A stretch of DNA of 64,000 nt from Micromonospora sp. FIMYZ51 (lineage in GTDB: Bacteria > Actinomycetota > Actinomycetes > Mycobacteriales > Micromonosporaceae): assembly GCF_038246755.1 (NCBI RefSeq), contig NZ_CP134706.1, positions 310,001 through 374,000 of the forward strand, read 5' to 3'. Under the pieces are notes generated by a model, which did no database searches, had not been told where the DNA came from, and saw only the letters and a list, made by a program, of their open reading frames with translations. Position 1 is the stretch's first letter; each line of letters begins with the position of its first letter. Shown in pieces: positions 36,121 to 45,912 of this stretch. The position numbers and the translations under genes were made by a program.

Positions 36121-38145
36121 TCACGACAGCGGCTCGGGCAGCGGCTCGGCGTGCAGCACCGACAGCCGGGACACGGCCCGGGTGAGGACCACGTACAGCC
36201 GGTGCAGCCCGCGCGGCTCGGCCGCCACGATAGCCGCCGGCTCGACGACGATGACCTGGTCGTACTCCAGACCCTTGACCAGAGTGGCCGGCAGCACGGC
36301 GACCCGCGTCGCGGGCTGTGGGTCGTCGGGGGTCGCGGTTTCGACGCCCGCCGCCGCCAGGGCCGCCCGCAGCCCGGCCACCGCGCCGTCCTCGGCGATC
36401 ACCCCGATCGAACCCTCGTGCGCCAGCGCCGCCCGGACCTCGGCCACCGTCGCCGCCGCGAGATCGATGACGGTACGCAGATCGAGCGCGCCGTCGCGGC
36501 GCAGCGACTCGGCCGGCGGTACGTCCACGGCGAGCGCCGGCAGCAGCCGGTTGGCGAAGGCGAGCACGGCTGCGGGCACCCGGAAGCCGACCGTCAACGG
36601 CACCACGGCAGCGTCCGGCTTGCCCAGGTGGCGCAGGGTCTCCCGCCAGTCGGTGGCGGCCCACGCCGCGGTGCCCTGGGCCAGGTCACCGAGGAGCGTG
36701 AGCGAACCGTGTTCGCTGCGTCGGGCGATCACCCGGCACTGCATCGGCGAGAGATCCTGGGCCTCGTCCACCACCACGTGCCCGTAACCGGTGGGGCGTT
36801 CGAGCAGCCCGGACGCCTCGTCGATCAGGACGGCGTCGGCGGCGGTCCAGCGGGTCGCCTTCGGCGTGCGCCCCAGCCTGGCGCCGGTGAGCAGGTCCTG
36901 TTCCGCCGGGGAGAGCAGGCCGTCGGCGGCTGCGGCGAGCCGGGCGGGGTCGGTGAGCAGCGCGTGCACCAGGCCGTCCGGGCTCAGTGCCGGCCAGACG
37001 GCGTCCAGGAAGGTGGTGACCTGCTTCGACCGGCCCATCCGGCGCAGCCAGGCGTCGCTCGGTGACTCCGCCCGCCGCGCCTCGGCCTGCCGTTGCAGCA
37101 GACCTACCACCCGGGCCCGGACCCGTTCCCGGCCGACCGCGTACGGCAGCTGCTCGGCGCGGGTCTGCTGCACCAGCCGGTGCAGCGGCTCCAACCCGAT
37201 CCGCCAGCGGAACGAGCCGTCGGAGACGGTGATCGCCTCGGTCGGCTCGCCGACGTACCCGTCGACCGCCCGCCGCAGCACCTCGGCCATCCGGGCGTCG
37301 TGCTTGAGCGCGGCCACCGGCGGTGGGTCCACCCCGCGTACCGGCACCCGGTCGACCAGGTCCTCGACGGTGGCCTGCGCGACCTCCACCTCGCCGAGGG
37401 CGGGCAGCACCGCCGCGATGTACGCCAGGAAGGCCCGGTTCGGGCCGACGACCAGCACCTTCGACCGGCGTAGCCGTTCCCGGTGCAGATAGAGCAGGTA
37501 CGCGGCACGGTGCAGCCCCACCGCGGTCTTCCCGGTGCCGGGCGCGCCCTGTACGCAGATCGAGGCGGCCAGGTCGGCGCGGACCAACTCGTCCTGCTCG
37601 GGCTGGATGGTCGCGACGATGTCCCGCATCGGCCCGACCCGGGGCCGCTCGATCTCGGCGGTGAGGATCCGGCTGGCCGTGCCGAGTTCCTCGCCCCGGT
37701 CCAGTCGCTCGTCCTCGAAGCTGGTGAGCATCCCGTCGCTGAAGCCGAACCGGCGGCGTACCGCGAGGCCCTGCGGGTCGCGGGCGCTGGCCCGGTAGAA
37801 CGACCGGGAGACCGGCGCCCGCCAGTCCAGCACCAGCGGTTCGCCCTGCTCGTCGGTGACGTGCCGGCGACCGACGTGGTACCGCCGGCCGGCGTGGTCG
37901 GCGTCCGCCTCGCCGAAGTCGAGCCGGCCGAAGAAGAGCGGGGTACGCGGATCGTCGGCCAGTTCGGCCACCCGCCGGGCGAGGTGTCGGCCGAGCTGCT
38001 CCGCGGTGTACGCGTCTCCGGCGACCTTGTCACCGGTGACGAAGAGCGCTTCGGCGCGTTCCCGCATCCGGCGTAACGCGGTGCGGGAGATGTCCAGGTG
38101 TGCGCGTTCGGCCTTGAGGTCGGCGTCGAGGTCTGGTGCGGGCAC
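36121..38145 (-). CDS. HelD/UvrD-like ATPase (HelR-type, RNA-polymerase associated)
   Basis: 674 residues from the GTG at 38145 (TGAGGAATCGATC upstream). N-terminal charged helical arm (DLKAERAHLDISRTALRRMRE...), Walker A GAPGTGKTAVGLHRAAYLLY, DEAQDLSPMQCRV (motif II), GDLAQGTAAW, and C-terminal helicase motifs LVKGLEYDQVIVVEP and YVVLTRAVSRLSVLH. Actinobacterial HelD proteins release stalled RNA polymerase, and the HelR subgroup protects polymerase from rifamycins. Which subgroup this is cannot be decided here; no rifamycin-associated inverted repeat was found upstream. It is divergent from the ArsR gene. Confidence 0.88.
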   Translation of the reverse strand: MPAPDLDADLKAERAHLDISRTALRRMRERAEALFVTGDKVAGDAYTAEQLGRHLARRVAELADDPRTPLFFGRLDFGEADADHAGRRYHVGRRHVTDEQGEPLVLDWRAPVSRSFYRASARDPQGLAVRRRFGFSDGMLTSFEDERLDRGEELGTASRILTAEIERPRVGPMRDIVATIQPEQDELVRADLAASICVQGAPGTGKTAVGLHRAAYLLYLHRERLRRSKVLVVGPNRAFLAYIAAVLPALGEVEVAQATVEDLVDRVPVRGVDPPPVAALKHDARMAEVLRRAVDGYVGEPTEAITVSDGSFRWRIGLEPLHRLVQQTRAEQLPYAVGRERVRARVVGLLQRQAEARRAESPSDAWLRRMGRSKQVTTFLDAVWPALSPDGLVHALLTDPARLAAAADGLLSPAEQDLLTGARLGRTPKATRWTAADAVLIDEASGLLERPTGYGHVVVDEAQDLSPMQCRVIARRSEHGSLTLLGDLAQGTAAWAATDWRETLRHLGKPDAAVVPLTVGFRVPAAVLAFANRLLPALAVDVPPAESLRRDGALDLRTVIDLAAATVAEVRAALAHEGSIGVIAEDGAVAGLRAALAAAGVETATPDDPQPATRVAVLPATLVKGLEYDQVIVVEPAAIVAAEPRGLHRLYVVLTRAVSRLSVLHAEPLPEPLS

Positions 38146-38325
38146 GATCGATTCCTCACGGAGCTTCCGGTTGCTCGCTCGCGTGTCCGGGGCGGATGGC
38201 CGGCACCCGGCGCGGGGACGTCCGCTGCGGTGCGTGCTCACCGCGGCCGTCAAGCGAACGGAAATCCTACTCGGCGTGGTAGCGCCGGCAACCGCATTCT
38301 CGTCGCGGTCGGGGATCATGACGGA

Positions 38326-38907
38326 ATGACGGAGGCCCATTCCGAGCTGCCCCGGGTGACGATAAGCGACCCGCAGACGCTGCGGGCGCTCGCCCACCCG
38401 GCCCGGCTCGCGATCATGGAACATCTCGCGACGACCGAGGGCGCGGTGACCGCCACCGAGTGTGCCGAGGTGGCGGGGCTGTCCCCGAGCGCGACCAGCT
38501 ACCACCTGCGGGCACTGGCCCGGTTCGGGCTGGTGGAGGCGGCACCGAGCCGGGGAGACGCCCGGGAACGGTTGTGGCGTAGCACTGTGCAGTCCTGGAC
38601 GATCGACGCCGGCCGGGCTGCCGACCCGTCGACGCGCGAGGCCGAGCAGAGCCTCGTCGAGGTCTTTCTGGCCCGGGAGTTGGAGCGCGGTCGCGACTGG
38701 TTGCGACGGGCACCCGACGAGCCGGAGGAGTGGTATCGCAACGCGATGCTCAGCGAGTCGTTGCTGCTGCTCACGGCCGAGGAGTTGGCCGAGGTGAACC
38801 GCGCGGTGCATGAGGTGCTGCGGCCGTACCGCAAGCGGGGCCGGACCGATCCGCCGTCCGGGGCCCGCCGAGTGGCGATCCAGTACAAGGCGCTGCCGCT
38901 GGATTGA
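38326..38907 (+). CDS. ArsR-type helix-turn-helix regulator
   Basis: 193 residues. The winged helix DPQTLRALAHPARLAIMEHL...VAGLSPSATSYHLRALARFGLVE (residues 12-75) belongs to the ArsR HTH_20 group, and the C-terminal half is helical and acidic. No metal-binding cysteine pair is present, so it likely senses an organic ligand. It is followed directly by an MFS exporter gene, and an AT-rich inverted repeat lies at the exporter's start. Repression of the exporter is the simplest model. No ribosome-binding site is obvious before the ATG. Confidence 0.85.
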   Translation: MTEAHSELPRVTISDPQTLRALAHPARLAIMEHLATTEGAVTATECAEVAGLSPSATSYHLRALARFGLVEAAPSRGDARERLWRSTVQSWTIDAGRAADPSTREAEQSLVEVFLARELERGRDWLRRAPDEPEEWYRNAMLSESLLLLTAEELAEVNRAVHEVLRPYRKRGRTDPPSGARRVAIQYKALPLD

Positions 38908-38936
38908 GGGGCTTGCCTGAGCCAGATGTGAAGCAT

Positions 38937-38949
38937 TACTTTCGAAGTA
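38937..38949. promoter_or_regulatory. Candidate ArsR operator at the MFS start codon
   Basis: TACTT-TCG-AAGTA is a perfect 5-bp inverted repeat in an AT-rich patch (ATTACTTTCGAAGTATGT) within GC-rich DNA. Its final A is the first base of the MFS ATG. A regulator bound here would block a leaderless or very short-leader transcript. Confidence 0.5.
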
Positions 38950-40328
38950 TGTCTTTCACGTCTGGTGGGTCCCGCTGGCCGGACGTCGGCCTCGCCACCG
39001 CCGCCCGGGGCATCGCCACCGGCGGCGACTTCCTCGCCGCCACCACGCTGACGCTTACCCTCCAGTCGTCCGGTGCCGGTGGCACGGCCGTGGCCGGGGT
39101 GCTGCTGGCCGCCACCCTCCCGCTGGTGCTGCTCGCCCCGTTGACCGGGCGGCTGGCCGACCGGGTGGACAGCCGGACCCTGCTGATCGGCGCCGGGCTG
39201 GCCCAGTCGGTGATCTGCCTCAATCTGGCGTACGCCCGGCACCCGCTGTTGATCGTCTCCCTGGTCGCGCTGCTCGCCACCGGTCTGGCGGTCACCCAGC
39301 CGGTGCTCTCCGCGCTGATCCCCGCGATGGTTCGCCAAGCCGACCTGCCTCGGGCGACCGCGCTCAACCAGACCGCCGGCATGCTTGGCGTACTCGCCGG
39401 TCCGGCCCTGGCCGGCTTCCTGGTGGGGTGGTTCGGCAGCCGGGTGCCGCTGTTGGTGGGCGCGGCGAGCTACCTCGCGCTCGTGGTCGCCGGGCTGCTC
39501 ATCCGCACCCGTCGCGGCGGCACCCGGTCTGCGCCGTCTTCGGTGCTTGCGGGCACCGCATCGCCGGCCAGCGCTGGGGCGAGCGCGGCGAACTGGCGCC
39601 TACGCCGCGATCCGCTGCTGGTGGCGATGGTGGCCACCCTGGCCGGAGTGATCGCGGCGGTCGGGGCGATCAACGTGATCGAGGTCTTCTACATCCGGGA
39701 GACCCTCGGCGCCTCCGCCGTGGTCTACGGCCTGGTGAGCGGGTCCTGGACGCTGGGCATGCTCTGCGGTGCCTGGATCTTCGCTCGGCTGGCCCGGCGG
39801 TTCACCGACGACGCCGCGCTGATCCAGGGCGGTCTGCTCCTGCTGGGCGGTTGCTGCCTGATGGTGCTGGCCTCGGTGACGGTGCCGGTGGCGTTGCTGT
39901 TGGTGCCGATCTGGCTGCTCGGCGGCGTGTGCAACGGCGGCGACAACGTCCTGCACAACATGGTGGTGGCCCGGCGGGTGCCGGAGGCCGTACGCGGGCG
40001 GGCCTTCGCCGCGATCGGTGCGGCCGTGCAGGGCGCGGCGATGGTCGGCTATCTCATCGGCGGGCTGTTGCTGGAGGTGAGCGAGCCCCGGCCGCTGATC
40101 GTCGGCTGCGGGGTGGCCGGCTTGCTGGTGCTGCTCGGCTTCGTCCGACCGGTCCGGCGAGCGATCCGGGCCGAGCGGTCCCGCGTCGCCGCGATGTCCC
40201 TGCCCGAGCGGCCGGCAGGTGCCGGACCGACGGGTGCGGGACCGACGGGTGTGGGGCCGACGGGTGCGGGACCGACGGGTGTGGGGCCGGCGGGTGCGGG
40301 GTTTGCCACTTCCGCGCCGTCCCACTGA
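38949..40328 (+). CDS. MFS transporter
   Basis: 459 residues from the ATG at 38949, with twelve predicted helices in two halves. The major-facilitator loop motif is in LLAPLTGRLADRVDSRTLL, and the central loop is Ala/Ser-rich. The family is close to drug-export MFS proteins often paired with ArsR HTH_20 regulators. The last 40 residues are a repeat tail (GPTGAGPTGVG units from a 30-bp tandem repeat, about 40217-40306). A TTG at 38904 overlapping the ArsR stop is an alternative start by coupling but adds a non-family sequence. Confidence 0.88.
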   Translation: MSFTSGGSRWPDVGLATAARGIATGGDFLAATTLTLTLQSSGAGGTAVAGVLLAATLPLVLLAPLTGRLADRVDSRTLLIGAGLAQSVICLNLAYARHPLLIVSLVALLATGLAVTQPVLSALIPAMVRQADLPRATALNQTAGMLGVLAGPALAGFLVGWFGSRVPLLVGAASYLALVVAGLLIRTRRGGTRSAPSSVLAGTASPASAGASAANWRLRRDPLLVAMVATLAGVIAAVGAINVIEVFYIRETLGASAVVYGLVSGSWTLGMLCGAWIFARLARRFTDDAALIQGGLLLLGGCCLMVLASVTVPVALLLVPIWLLGGVCNGGDNVLHNMVVARRVPEAVRGRAFAAIGAAVQGAAMVGYLIGGLLLEVSEPRPLIVGCGVAGLLVLLGFVRPVRRAIRAERSRVAAMSLPERPAGAGPTGAGPTGVGPTGAGPTGVGPAGAGFATSAPSH

Positions 40329-41438
<1,110 letters not shown>

Positions 41439-41456
41439 CGGGGGTGGGGGTGTGGG

Positions 41457-42398
41457 TTAGGGGGTGGTCAGGAGGGCCTCGGTGATGGTTTGGCAGTTCT
41501 TCATGCCGTACTCGTAGCCCTTGTTGATGGGGTAGCGGAGCATCACGCCCATCGTCCAGGTGTCGCCGATGGCGAGGCAGTTGACGTGGATCTCCTGCTC
41601 GCGGGTGCGGTCGACCCAACCGTTCTTGATCGCGATCTTCTTGGCCTCGGCGGCCGGGAACGCCTTGCGGATGCCGAAGTCACCGGCTCCGCGTACCAGG
41701 CGCATCTCGTTGAGCAGCCACTTGGTCCACTTGGGCCCGGCGGCGGTGCCGTCGGCGATGCACTTGCCGAGCCGGGCGGTGTCCCGAGGCGACAGCTCGG
41801 TACGGCTCCAGCCGAGATCACTGGAAACCTTGCTGTCGGTCAGGTCGCAGGTGGACAGCAGCCGCTTGATCGAGGCGGACCGGCCGATCTCGGTGTAGAG
41901 CCGCTCGGTGCGCTCGTTGTCGCTGTCCCGAATGATCCGGGTGAGGTCGTCGAGCTTGGCATCGCTCGGGGTCTGGCCGGCGTCGGCGGTACGGCGCAGG
42001 TAGTCCGCCACGATCCAGGACTTGATCAGCGATGCGGTGGTGCTCGTCTCGTCCATGTTGTCCGAGCCGATGATCTCACCCGAGCGCCGGTCCAGCACGC
42101 TCCAGCCGTACCAGCCGTCGATGTCCAGGTCGAGCTGTGTCGCCTCGAACGGCAGCGGCTCGGGCTCGGGCGACGGGCTCGGTGACGGCGTGGGGCGGGT
42201 GCTGCGGTCGGTGAGGGTGCCGTTCCGGTCGCTCGGCGACTCGCCCCGCCCCCACTGAGCGGCGGCGGTGGACTCGAACGGCGAACCGGGCAGCAGGCGC
42301 AACGAGACCAGAACCAGTCCGATCAGTACGGCGGCGATGGCGATGAGACGTAACGGGGAGGTCTCGCCCTTGCGGCCACCCCGGCGGCGGGCGGCCAT
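41457..42398 (-). CDS. Secreted/membrane-anchored serine hydrolase (class A beta-lactamase fold), copy 1
   Basis: 313 residues. The N-terminal membrane helix (LIAIAAVLIGLVLVSLRLLP) is followed by a Ser/Pro linker (TPSPSPSPEPEPLP). The hydrolase domain has the catalytic SxxK in TTASLIKSWIVADYL, SDN in IRDSDNERTERL, and KNG in IAIKNGWVDRT in the place of KTG. This set is typical of class A beta-lactamase or endopeptidase-like serine hydrolases. The ATG overlaps the stop of an upstream paralogue (ATGA). Whether it acts on beta-lactams or cell-wall peptides is unknown. Confidence 0.87.
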   Translation of the reverse strand: MAARRRGGRKGETSPLRLIAIAAVLIGLVLVSLRLLPGSPFESTAAAQWGRGESPSDRNGTLTDRSTRPTPSPSPSPEPEPLPFEATQLDLDIDGWYGWSVLDRRSGEIIGSDNMDETSTTASLIKSWIVADYLRRTADAGQTPSDAKLDDLTRIIRDSDNERTERLYTEIGRSASIKRLLSTCDLTDSKVSSDLGWSRTELSPRDTARLGKCIADGTAAGPKWTKWLLNEMRLVRGAGDFGIRKAFPAAEAKKIAIKNGWVDRTREQEIHVNCLAIGDTWTMGVMLRYPINKGYEYGMKNCQTITEALLTTP

Positions 42399-43375
42399 CA
42401 GAGCTTCCCGATCGGCTGCTGGGGCACCTTGAGGGCGGCGCCCGGCTGCGGCGTCACGAGCTGGGCCGCGACACTGGCGCAGACGTCGGATCCGTAATCG
42501 AGCCCGCTGCTCTGCGGGTAACGCAGCATCACCGCGAGACTCCACTTCTCGGTCACGGCAAGACAGTTGACGTGCCAGTTGCCGTCGTAGTTGAGGGGCG
42601 TCCAACCGTTCTTGATGCTGACCGGCCCCTGGCTGATGATCGATTCGGGCAGGCCGTCGATGATGCCCCACTTGCCACCGCCGGAGCGGGGCTTCTGGTC
42701 CTTGGCCGCGGTGCTGCCGCGTACCTTGCTCATCTCGGTGAGCAGCCACTCGGTCCATTTCGGGCCGGCGGCCCGGCCGTCGGCGATGCAGTCGCCGAGC
42801 CGTACGGCGTCGCGCGGGGACATCCGGGTGAAGCTCCACCAGCCCTCGTAGCCGGGGACGTTGCCCCGCTTGGTGTCGGTGAGCTTGCAGATGCTGATTG
42901 CCCGCTTGATCACCGGTCCGGGCTGGCCGCCGGCCGGTACCGCGTACGAGCCGCCGGCGTGGCGGTAGACAAGGTTCGCCGCGTCGTCGTCGCTGTCCCG
43001 GATGGCCAGGCTGGCGGCCTTCTTGACGGCCGCCGGTGGCTGCTCGTCGCCGAGTTGCCGTAGGTAGTCGGCGACGATCCAGGCCTTGAGCATCGATTCG
43101 GTGGAACTGGTGGCGGCCAGGTTCTTGGAGCCGGAGATCTCGCCCGACTCGCGGTCCATCAACGCCCACGAGAAGTACTCGCCCTTGAAGTTCACCGACA
43201 CCTTGCCGGCCGCGAGGGTCGGTGGCGGCGGAGGTTCCGGGGTGGGCGCCGCGACGCTCTCCTGTCCGGGTTTCGCCTCGCCGCTGGAGAGCCGGGCGTA
43301 CGCCGCCGGCACCAGCATGGCGCCGCCGAGCAGCACCGTCGTGACGGCGAACACCATGATCACGCGAGATCGCAT
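42398..43375 (-). CDS. Secreted/membrane-anchored serine hydrolase (class A beta-lactamase fold), copy 2
   Basis: 325 residues from the ATG at 43375 (GGAG upstream). It has a membrane or signal helix (VIMVFAVTTVLLGGAMLVPAAYA), a Pro-rich linker and a hydrolase domain with SxxK in STESMLKAWIVADYL, SDD in place of SDN (AIRDSDDDAANLVY), and KNG in SIKNGWTPLNYD. It shares the domain layout and several motifs (AWIVADYL/SWIVADYL, GDCIADG.AAGPKWT) with the next gene, so the two come from a tandem duplication. The Asn-to-Asp change in the second motif may alter substrate handling. Confidence 0.87.
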   Translation of the reverse strand: MRSRVIMVFAVTTVLLGGAMLVPAAYARLSSGEAKPGQESVAAPTPEPPPPPTLAAGKVSVNFKGEYFSWALMDRESGEISGSKNLAATSSTESMLKAWIVADYLRQLGDEQPPAAVKKAASLAIRDSDDDAANLVYRHAGGSYAVPAGGQPGPVIKRAISICKLTDTKRGNVPGYEGWWSFTRMSPRDAVRLGDCIADGRAAGPKWTEWLLTEMSKVRGSTAAKDQKPRSGGGKWGIIDGLPESIISQGPVSIKNGWTPLNYDGNWHVNCLAVTEKWSLAVMLRYPQSSGLDYGSDVCASVAAQLVTPQPGAALKVPQQPIGKL

Positions 43376-43736
43376 GAGCGGGTGAGCTCCAGATGTCAGG
43401 CCGGGGGGACCGGCTGTTGCCAGGAGTGACCGGTGCGGATTGCTTCGGGGCCGGGGGAAGCGGCCTGTTTCACCAGCAATCGTTCCTAGCCGATCGGTGT
43501 GACGTGGGAAGTCTACGTGCGGATTGGTGATTCGCCATGATTCGACACCGGGCAACTCGCCGTGAAGACGGGATAACCAGCCGCTATGCGACCGTTGCGA
43601 GGATTTGCCCGCTGCTGGTGACCTAAGTCATAGCCCGGTGAGGTTACTGCCGGCACTGAGCTGGTGACGATCGGCTGTTTCGCATTTCTATGACACTCCT
43701 CTGGCCAATTTCAATCCCAGCTGTAACACTGAGGGC
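43376..43736. other. Divergent control region between serine hydrolases and paaA
   Basis: 361 bases with no convincing gene. The half next to the hydrolase has GC-rich inverted segments (CCGGGGGAAGCGGCC near 43450) that could fold in its leader; the half next to paaA is AT-richer (TGACCTAAGTCA near 43619 is a short imperfect palindrome). AACACT lies six bases before the paaA ATG and CTGAGGG gives a plausible ribosome site. No paa regulator gene is present. Confidence 0.5.
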
Positions 43737-44792
43737 ATGTATGGCAATGATTTCCCGGGCGAGGGCGGGCCCGGTGGTCTGCTCGGTGAGGTCGAGGCCG
43801 CCGAGGCGGCGCTGCGCAGCGCCGCGGAGCGGGAGCGCGGTGTGGCCGGTCCGGGTGCGGACCTGGCCGCCTACTTCACGGAGATCATCGCCGCCGACCA
43901 GAAGATCGAGCCGCGTGACTGGATGCCGGAGCCGTATCGCCGCACGCTGATCCGGCAGATCGCCCAGCATGCCCACTCGGAGATCATCGGCATGCAGCCG
44001 GAGGGGAACTGGATCAGCCGCGCCCCATCGCTCAAGCGCAAGGCGATCCTGCTGGCGAAGGTGCAGGACGAGGCGGGCCACGGGCTCTACCTCTACGCCG
44101 CTGCCGAGACCCTGGGCATCAGCCGCGACGAACTGGTCGAGCTGCTGCTGGACGGTCGGCAGAAGTACAGCTCGATCTTCAACTACCCCACTCTCACCTG
44201 GGCCGACGTCGGCGCCATCGGGTGGCTGGTGGACGGCGCGGCGATCGTCAACCAGGTGCCGCTCTGCCGCTGCTCCTACGGCCCGTACGCCCGCGCCATG
44301 ATCCGGGTCTGCAAGGAGGAGTCGTTCCACCAACGGCAGGGCTACGAGATCCTGCACACCCTGGCCCACGGCACCCCCGCGCAGCGGGCGATGGCGCAGG
44401 ACGCGGTGGACCGCTGGTGGTATCCCTCGCTTGCCATGTTCGGCCCGCCGGACGGCGACTCCACCCACTCCGCCCGGTCGATGGCCTGGAAGATCAAGCG
44501 CTTCTCCAACGACGAACTGCGCCAGCGTTTCGTGGACATGTGCGTCGGGCAGGCCGAGGTGCTCGGGCTGACCCTCCCCGACCCGGAGCTGCGCTGGAAC
44601 GCCGAGCGGGGCGCGTACGACTTCACCCAGCCCGACTACGACGAGCTGATGCGGGTCATCTCCGGTGACGGGCCGTGCAACCGCCAACGGATGGCGCACC
44701 GCCGTCGCGCCCACACCGAGGGCGCCTGGGTACGCGAGGCCGCCGCGGCGTACGCGGCGAAGCAGGCAAGCAGGGAGAAGGTCGCGGCATGA
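43737..44792 (+). CDS. paaA: Phenylacetyl-CoA epoxidase catalytic subunit
   Basis: 351 residues. The ferritin-like di-iron core shows the ligands in [16 protein letters not shown] (E..H) and [14 protein letters not shown] (EE..H), as in PaaA of the multicomponent mono-oxygenase that makes 1,2-epoxyphenylacetyl-CoA. It heads a five-gene run in the usual paaABCDE order, with paaB overlapping by four bases. Downstream catabolic genes (paaG, paaZ, paaK) are not in the window. Confidence 0.95.
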   Translation: MYGNDFPGEGGPGGLLGEVEAAEAALRSAAERERGVAGPGADLAAYFTEIIAADQKIEPRDWMPEPYRRTLIRQIAQHAHSEIIGMQPEGNWISRAPSLKRKAILLAKVQDEAGHGLYLYAAAETLGISRDELVELLLDGRQKYSSIFNYPTLTWADVGAIGWLVDGAAIVNQVPLCRCSYGPYARAMIRVCKEESFHQRQGYEILHTLAHGTPAQRAMAQDAVDRWWYPSLAMFGPPDGDSTHSARSMAWKIKRFSNDELRQRFVDMCVGQAEVLGLTLPDPELRWNAERGAYDFTQPDYDELMRVISGDGPCNRQRMAHRRRAHTEGAWVREAAAAYAAKQASREKVAA

Positions 44793-45079
44793 GCAGTAGG
44801 GAATCCGCTCCGCTCTGGGAGGTCTTCGTCCGGGCCCGGCGCGGGCTGGCGCACAGCCACGTCGGCAGCCTGCACGCCCCCGACGCCGAGCTGGCCCTGC
44901 GTAACGCCCGGGACCTCTACACCCGCCGTCAGGAAGGGGTGTCGATCTGGGTGGTGCCGGCGAGCGCGATCACCGCCTCCAGCCCGGACGAGAAGGACGC
45001 CTTCTTCGACCCGGCAGCTGACAAGGTCTACCGCCACCCCACCTTCTACGAGGTGCCAGAAGGGGCGGCCCACCTGTGA
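44789..45079 (+). CDS. paaB: Phenylacetyl-CoA epoxidase subunit PaaB
   Basis: 96 residues, the usual size. The family pattern is clear: [22 protein letters not shown] at the start, [22 protein letters not shown], and the terminal [18 protein letters not shown]. PaaB bridges the PaaAC core and the reductase. The ATG overlaps the paaA stop. Its stop TGA lies in the first four bases of a family A spacer element that leads to paaC. Confidence 0.94.
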   Translation: MSSRESAPLWEVFVRARRGLAHSHVGSLHAPDAELALRNARDLYTRRQEGVSIWVVPASAITASSPDEKDAFFDPAADKVYRHPTFYEVPEGAAHL

Positions 45080-45134
45080 GCGCGAGGAGTGAGCCGGGTT
45101 TGCGAGCCCCGCAGTCGCGAACGGAGATGGTCCG
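45076..45134 (+). repeat. Family A stop-to-start element between paaB and paaC
   Basis: Begins GTGAGCGCGAGGAGTGAGCC, where the TGA is the paaB stop, and ends just before the paaC GTG at 45135. It matches the 8407 copies closely for 44 bases (through CGCAGTCGCGAAC) with a different last 15. Confidence 0.88.
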
Positions 45135-45860
45135 GTGAACGGCCCCTTCGCCTTCACCCTCGGTCTCGGCGACGACGCGCTGATCGCGGCGCAGCGGCTG
45201 GCCGAGTGGACCACCCGTGCGCCGGAGATGGAGGAGGACATCGCGCTTGCCAACATCGCCCTGGACCAGCTCGGCGCGGCGCGGCTGCTGCTGTCGTACG
45301 CGGGCGAGCTGGAGGGTGCCGGCCGGGACGAGGACGCGCTGGCCTTCCTCCGGGACGATCGCGAGTTCCGCAACTGCCTCCTGGTCGAGCTGCCCAACGG
45401 CGACTTCGCGGTGACCATGGCGAAGCTGCTCGTCTTGGCGGCGTACCAGCTTCCGCTCTACACCGCGCTGGCCGGCTGCGCGGACGAACGGTTGGCCGCG
45501 ATCGGTGGCAAGGCGCGCAAGGAGTCCGCGTACCACCTCGACCACGCCGCACTCTGGGTGAAGCGGCTGGGTGACGGGACCGAGGAGTCGCACCGGCGGA
45601 TGCAGGCCGGCATCGACCAGATCTGGCCGTACGCCCACGAGCTGTTCGCCGCCCAGCCGGAGGCACCGGTCGACCCGGCCACCCTCCGGGCCGAATTCGA
45701 CGCGACCGTCTCGGCGGTGCTCGCCGAGGCGACGCTTACCCTGCCGGAGTCGGGCTGGGCGCCGGCCGGCGGACGCGACGGGCTGCACACCGAACACCTG
45801 TCGTACCTGCTCGCGGAGATGCAGGTGCTGCACCGCGCCCACCCCGGGGCCCGCTGGTGA
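45135..45860 (+). CDS. paaC: Phenylacetyl-CoA epoxidase structural subunit
   Basis: 241 residues. Ferritin-like helical bundle related to PaaA but without the full di-iron set, as in other PaaC: EMEEDIALANIALDQLGAARLLL, ALAGCADERLAAIGGKARKESAYHLDHAALWVKRL, and a terminal LSYLLAEMQVLHRAHPGA. It pairs with PaaA to form the hydroxylase core. The GTG directly follows one spacer element and the stop lies in the next. Confidence 0.94.
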   Translation: MNGPFAFTLGLGDDALIAAQRLAEWTTRAPEMEEDIALANIALDQLGAARLLLSYAGELEGAGRDEDALAFLRDDREFRNCLLVELPNGDFAVTMAKLLVLAAYQLPLYTALAGCADERLAAIGGKARKESAYHLDHAALWVKRLGDGTEESHRRMQAGIDQIWPYAHELFAAQPEAPVDPATLRAEFDATVSAVLAEATLTLPESGWAPAGGRDGLHTEHLSYLLAEMQVLHRAHPGARW

Positions 45861-45912
45861 GCACGCGGAACGCGCTCGCGAGCCCTGCAGTCGCGCACCG
45901 AAGGCGACTCCG
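45857..45912 (+). repeat. Diverged family A element between paaC and paaD
   Basis: Begins GTGAGCACGCGGAACGCG with the paaC stop inside it and continues TCGCGAGCCCTGCAGTCGCG, matching the core of the 8407 and 45076 copies, up to the paaD GTG at 45913. Confidence 0.8.

Noticed and set aside
38146..38325. Rifamycin-associated element upstream of the HelD-like gene
   Set aside because: No GGGGCTTGC-type inverted repeat was seen in this gap; a GGGGCTTGCC at 38908 is in the wrong place and lacks the second arm.
43376..43560. A ydaO-type riboswitch in the leader of the serine hydrolases
   Set aside because: GGTGAAACAGG and CCGGCCCCGAAGC resemble parts of the consensus, but order and spacing are not convincing without a model search.
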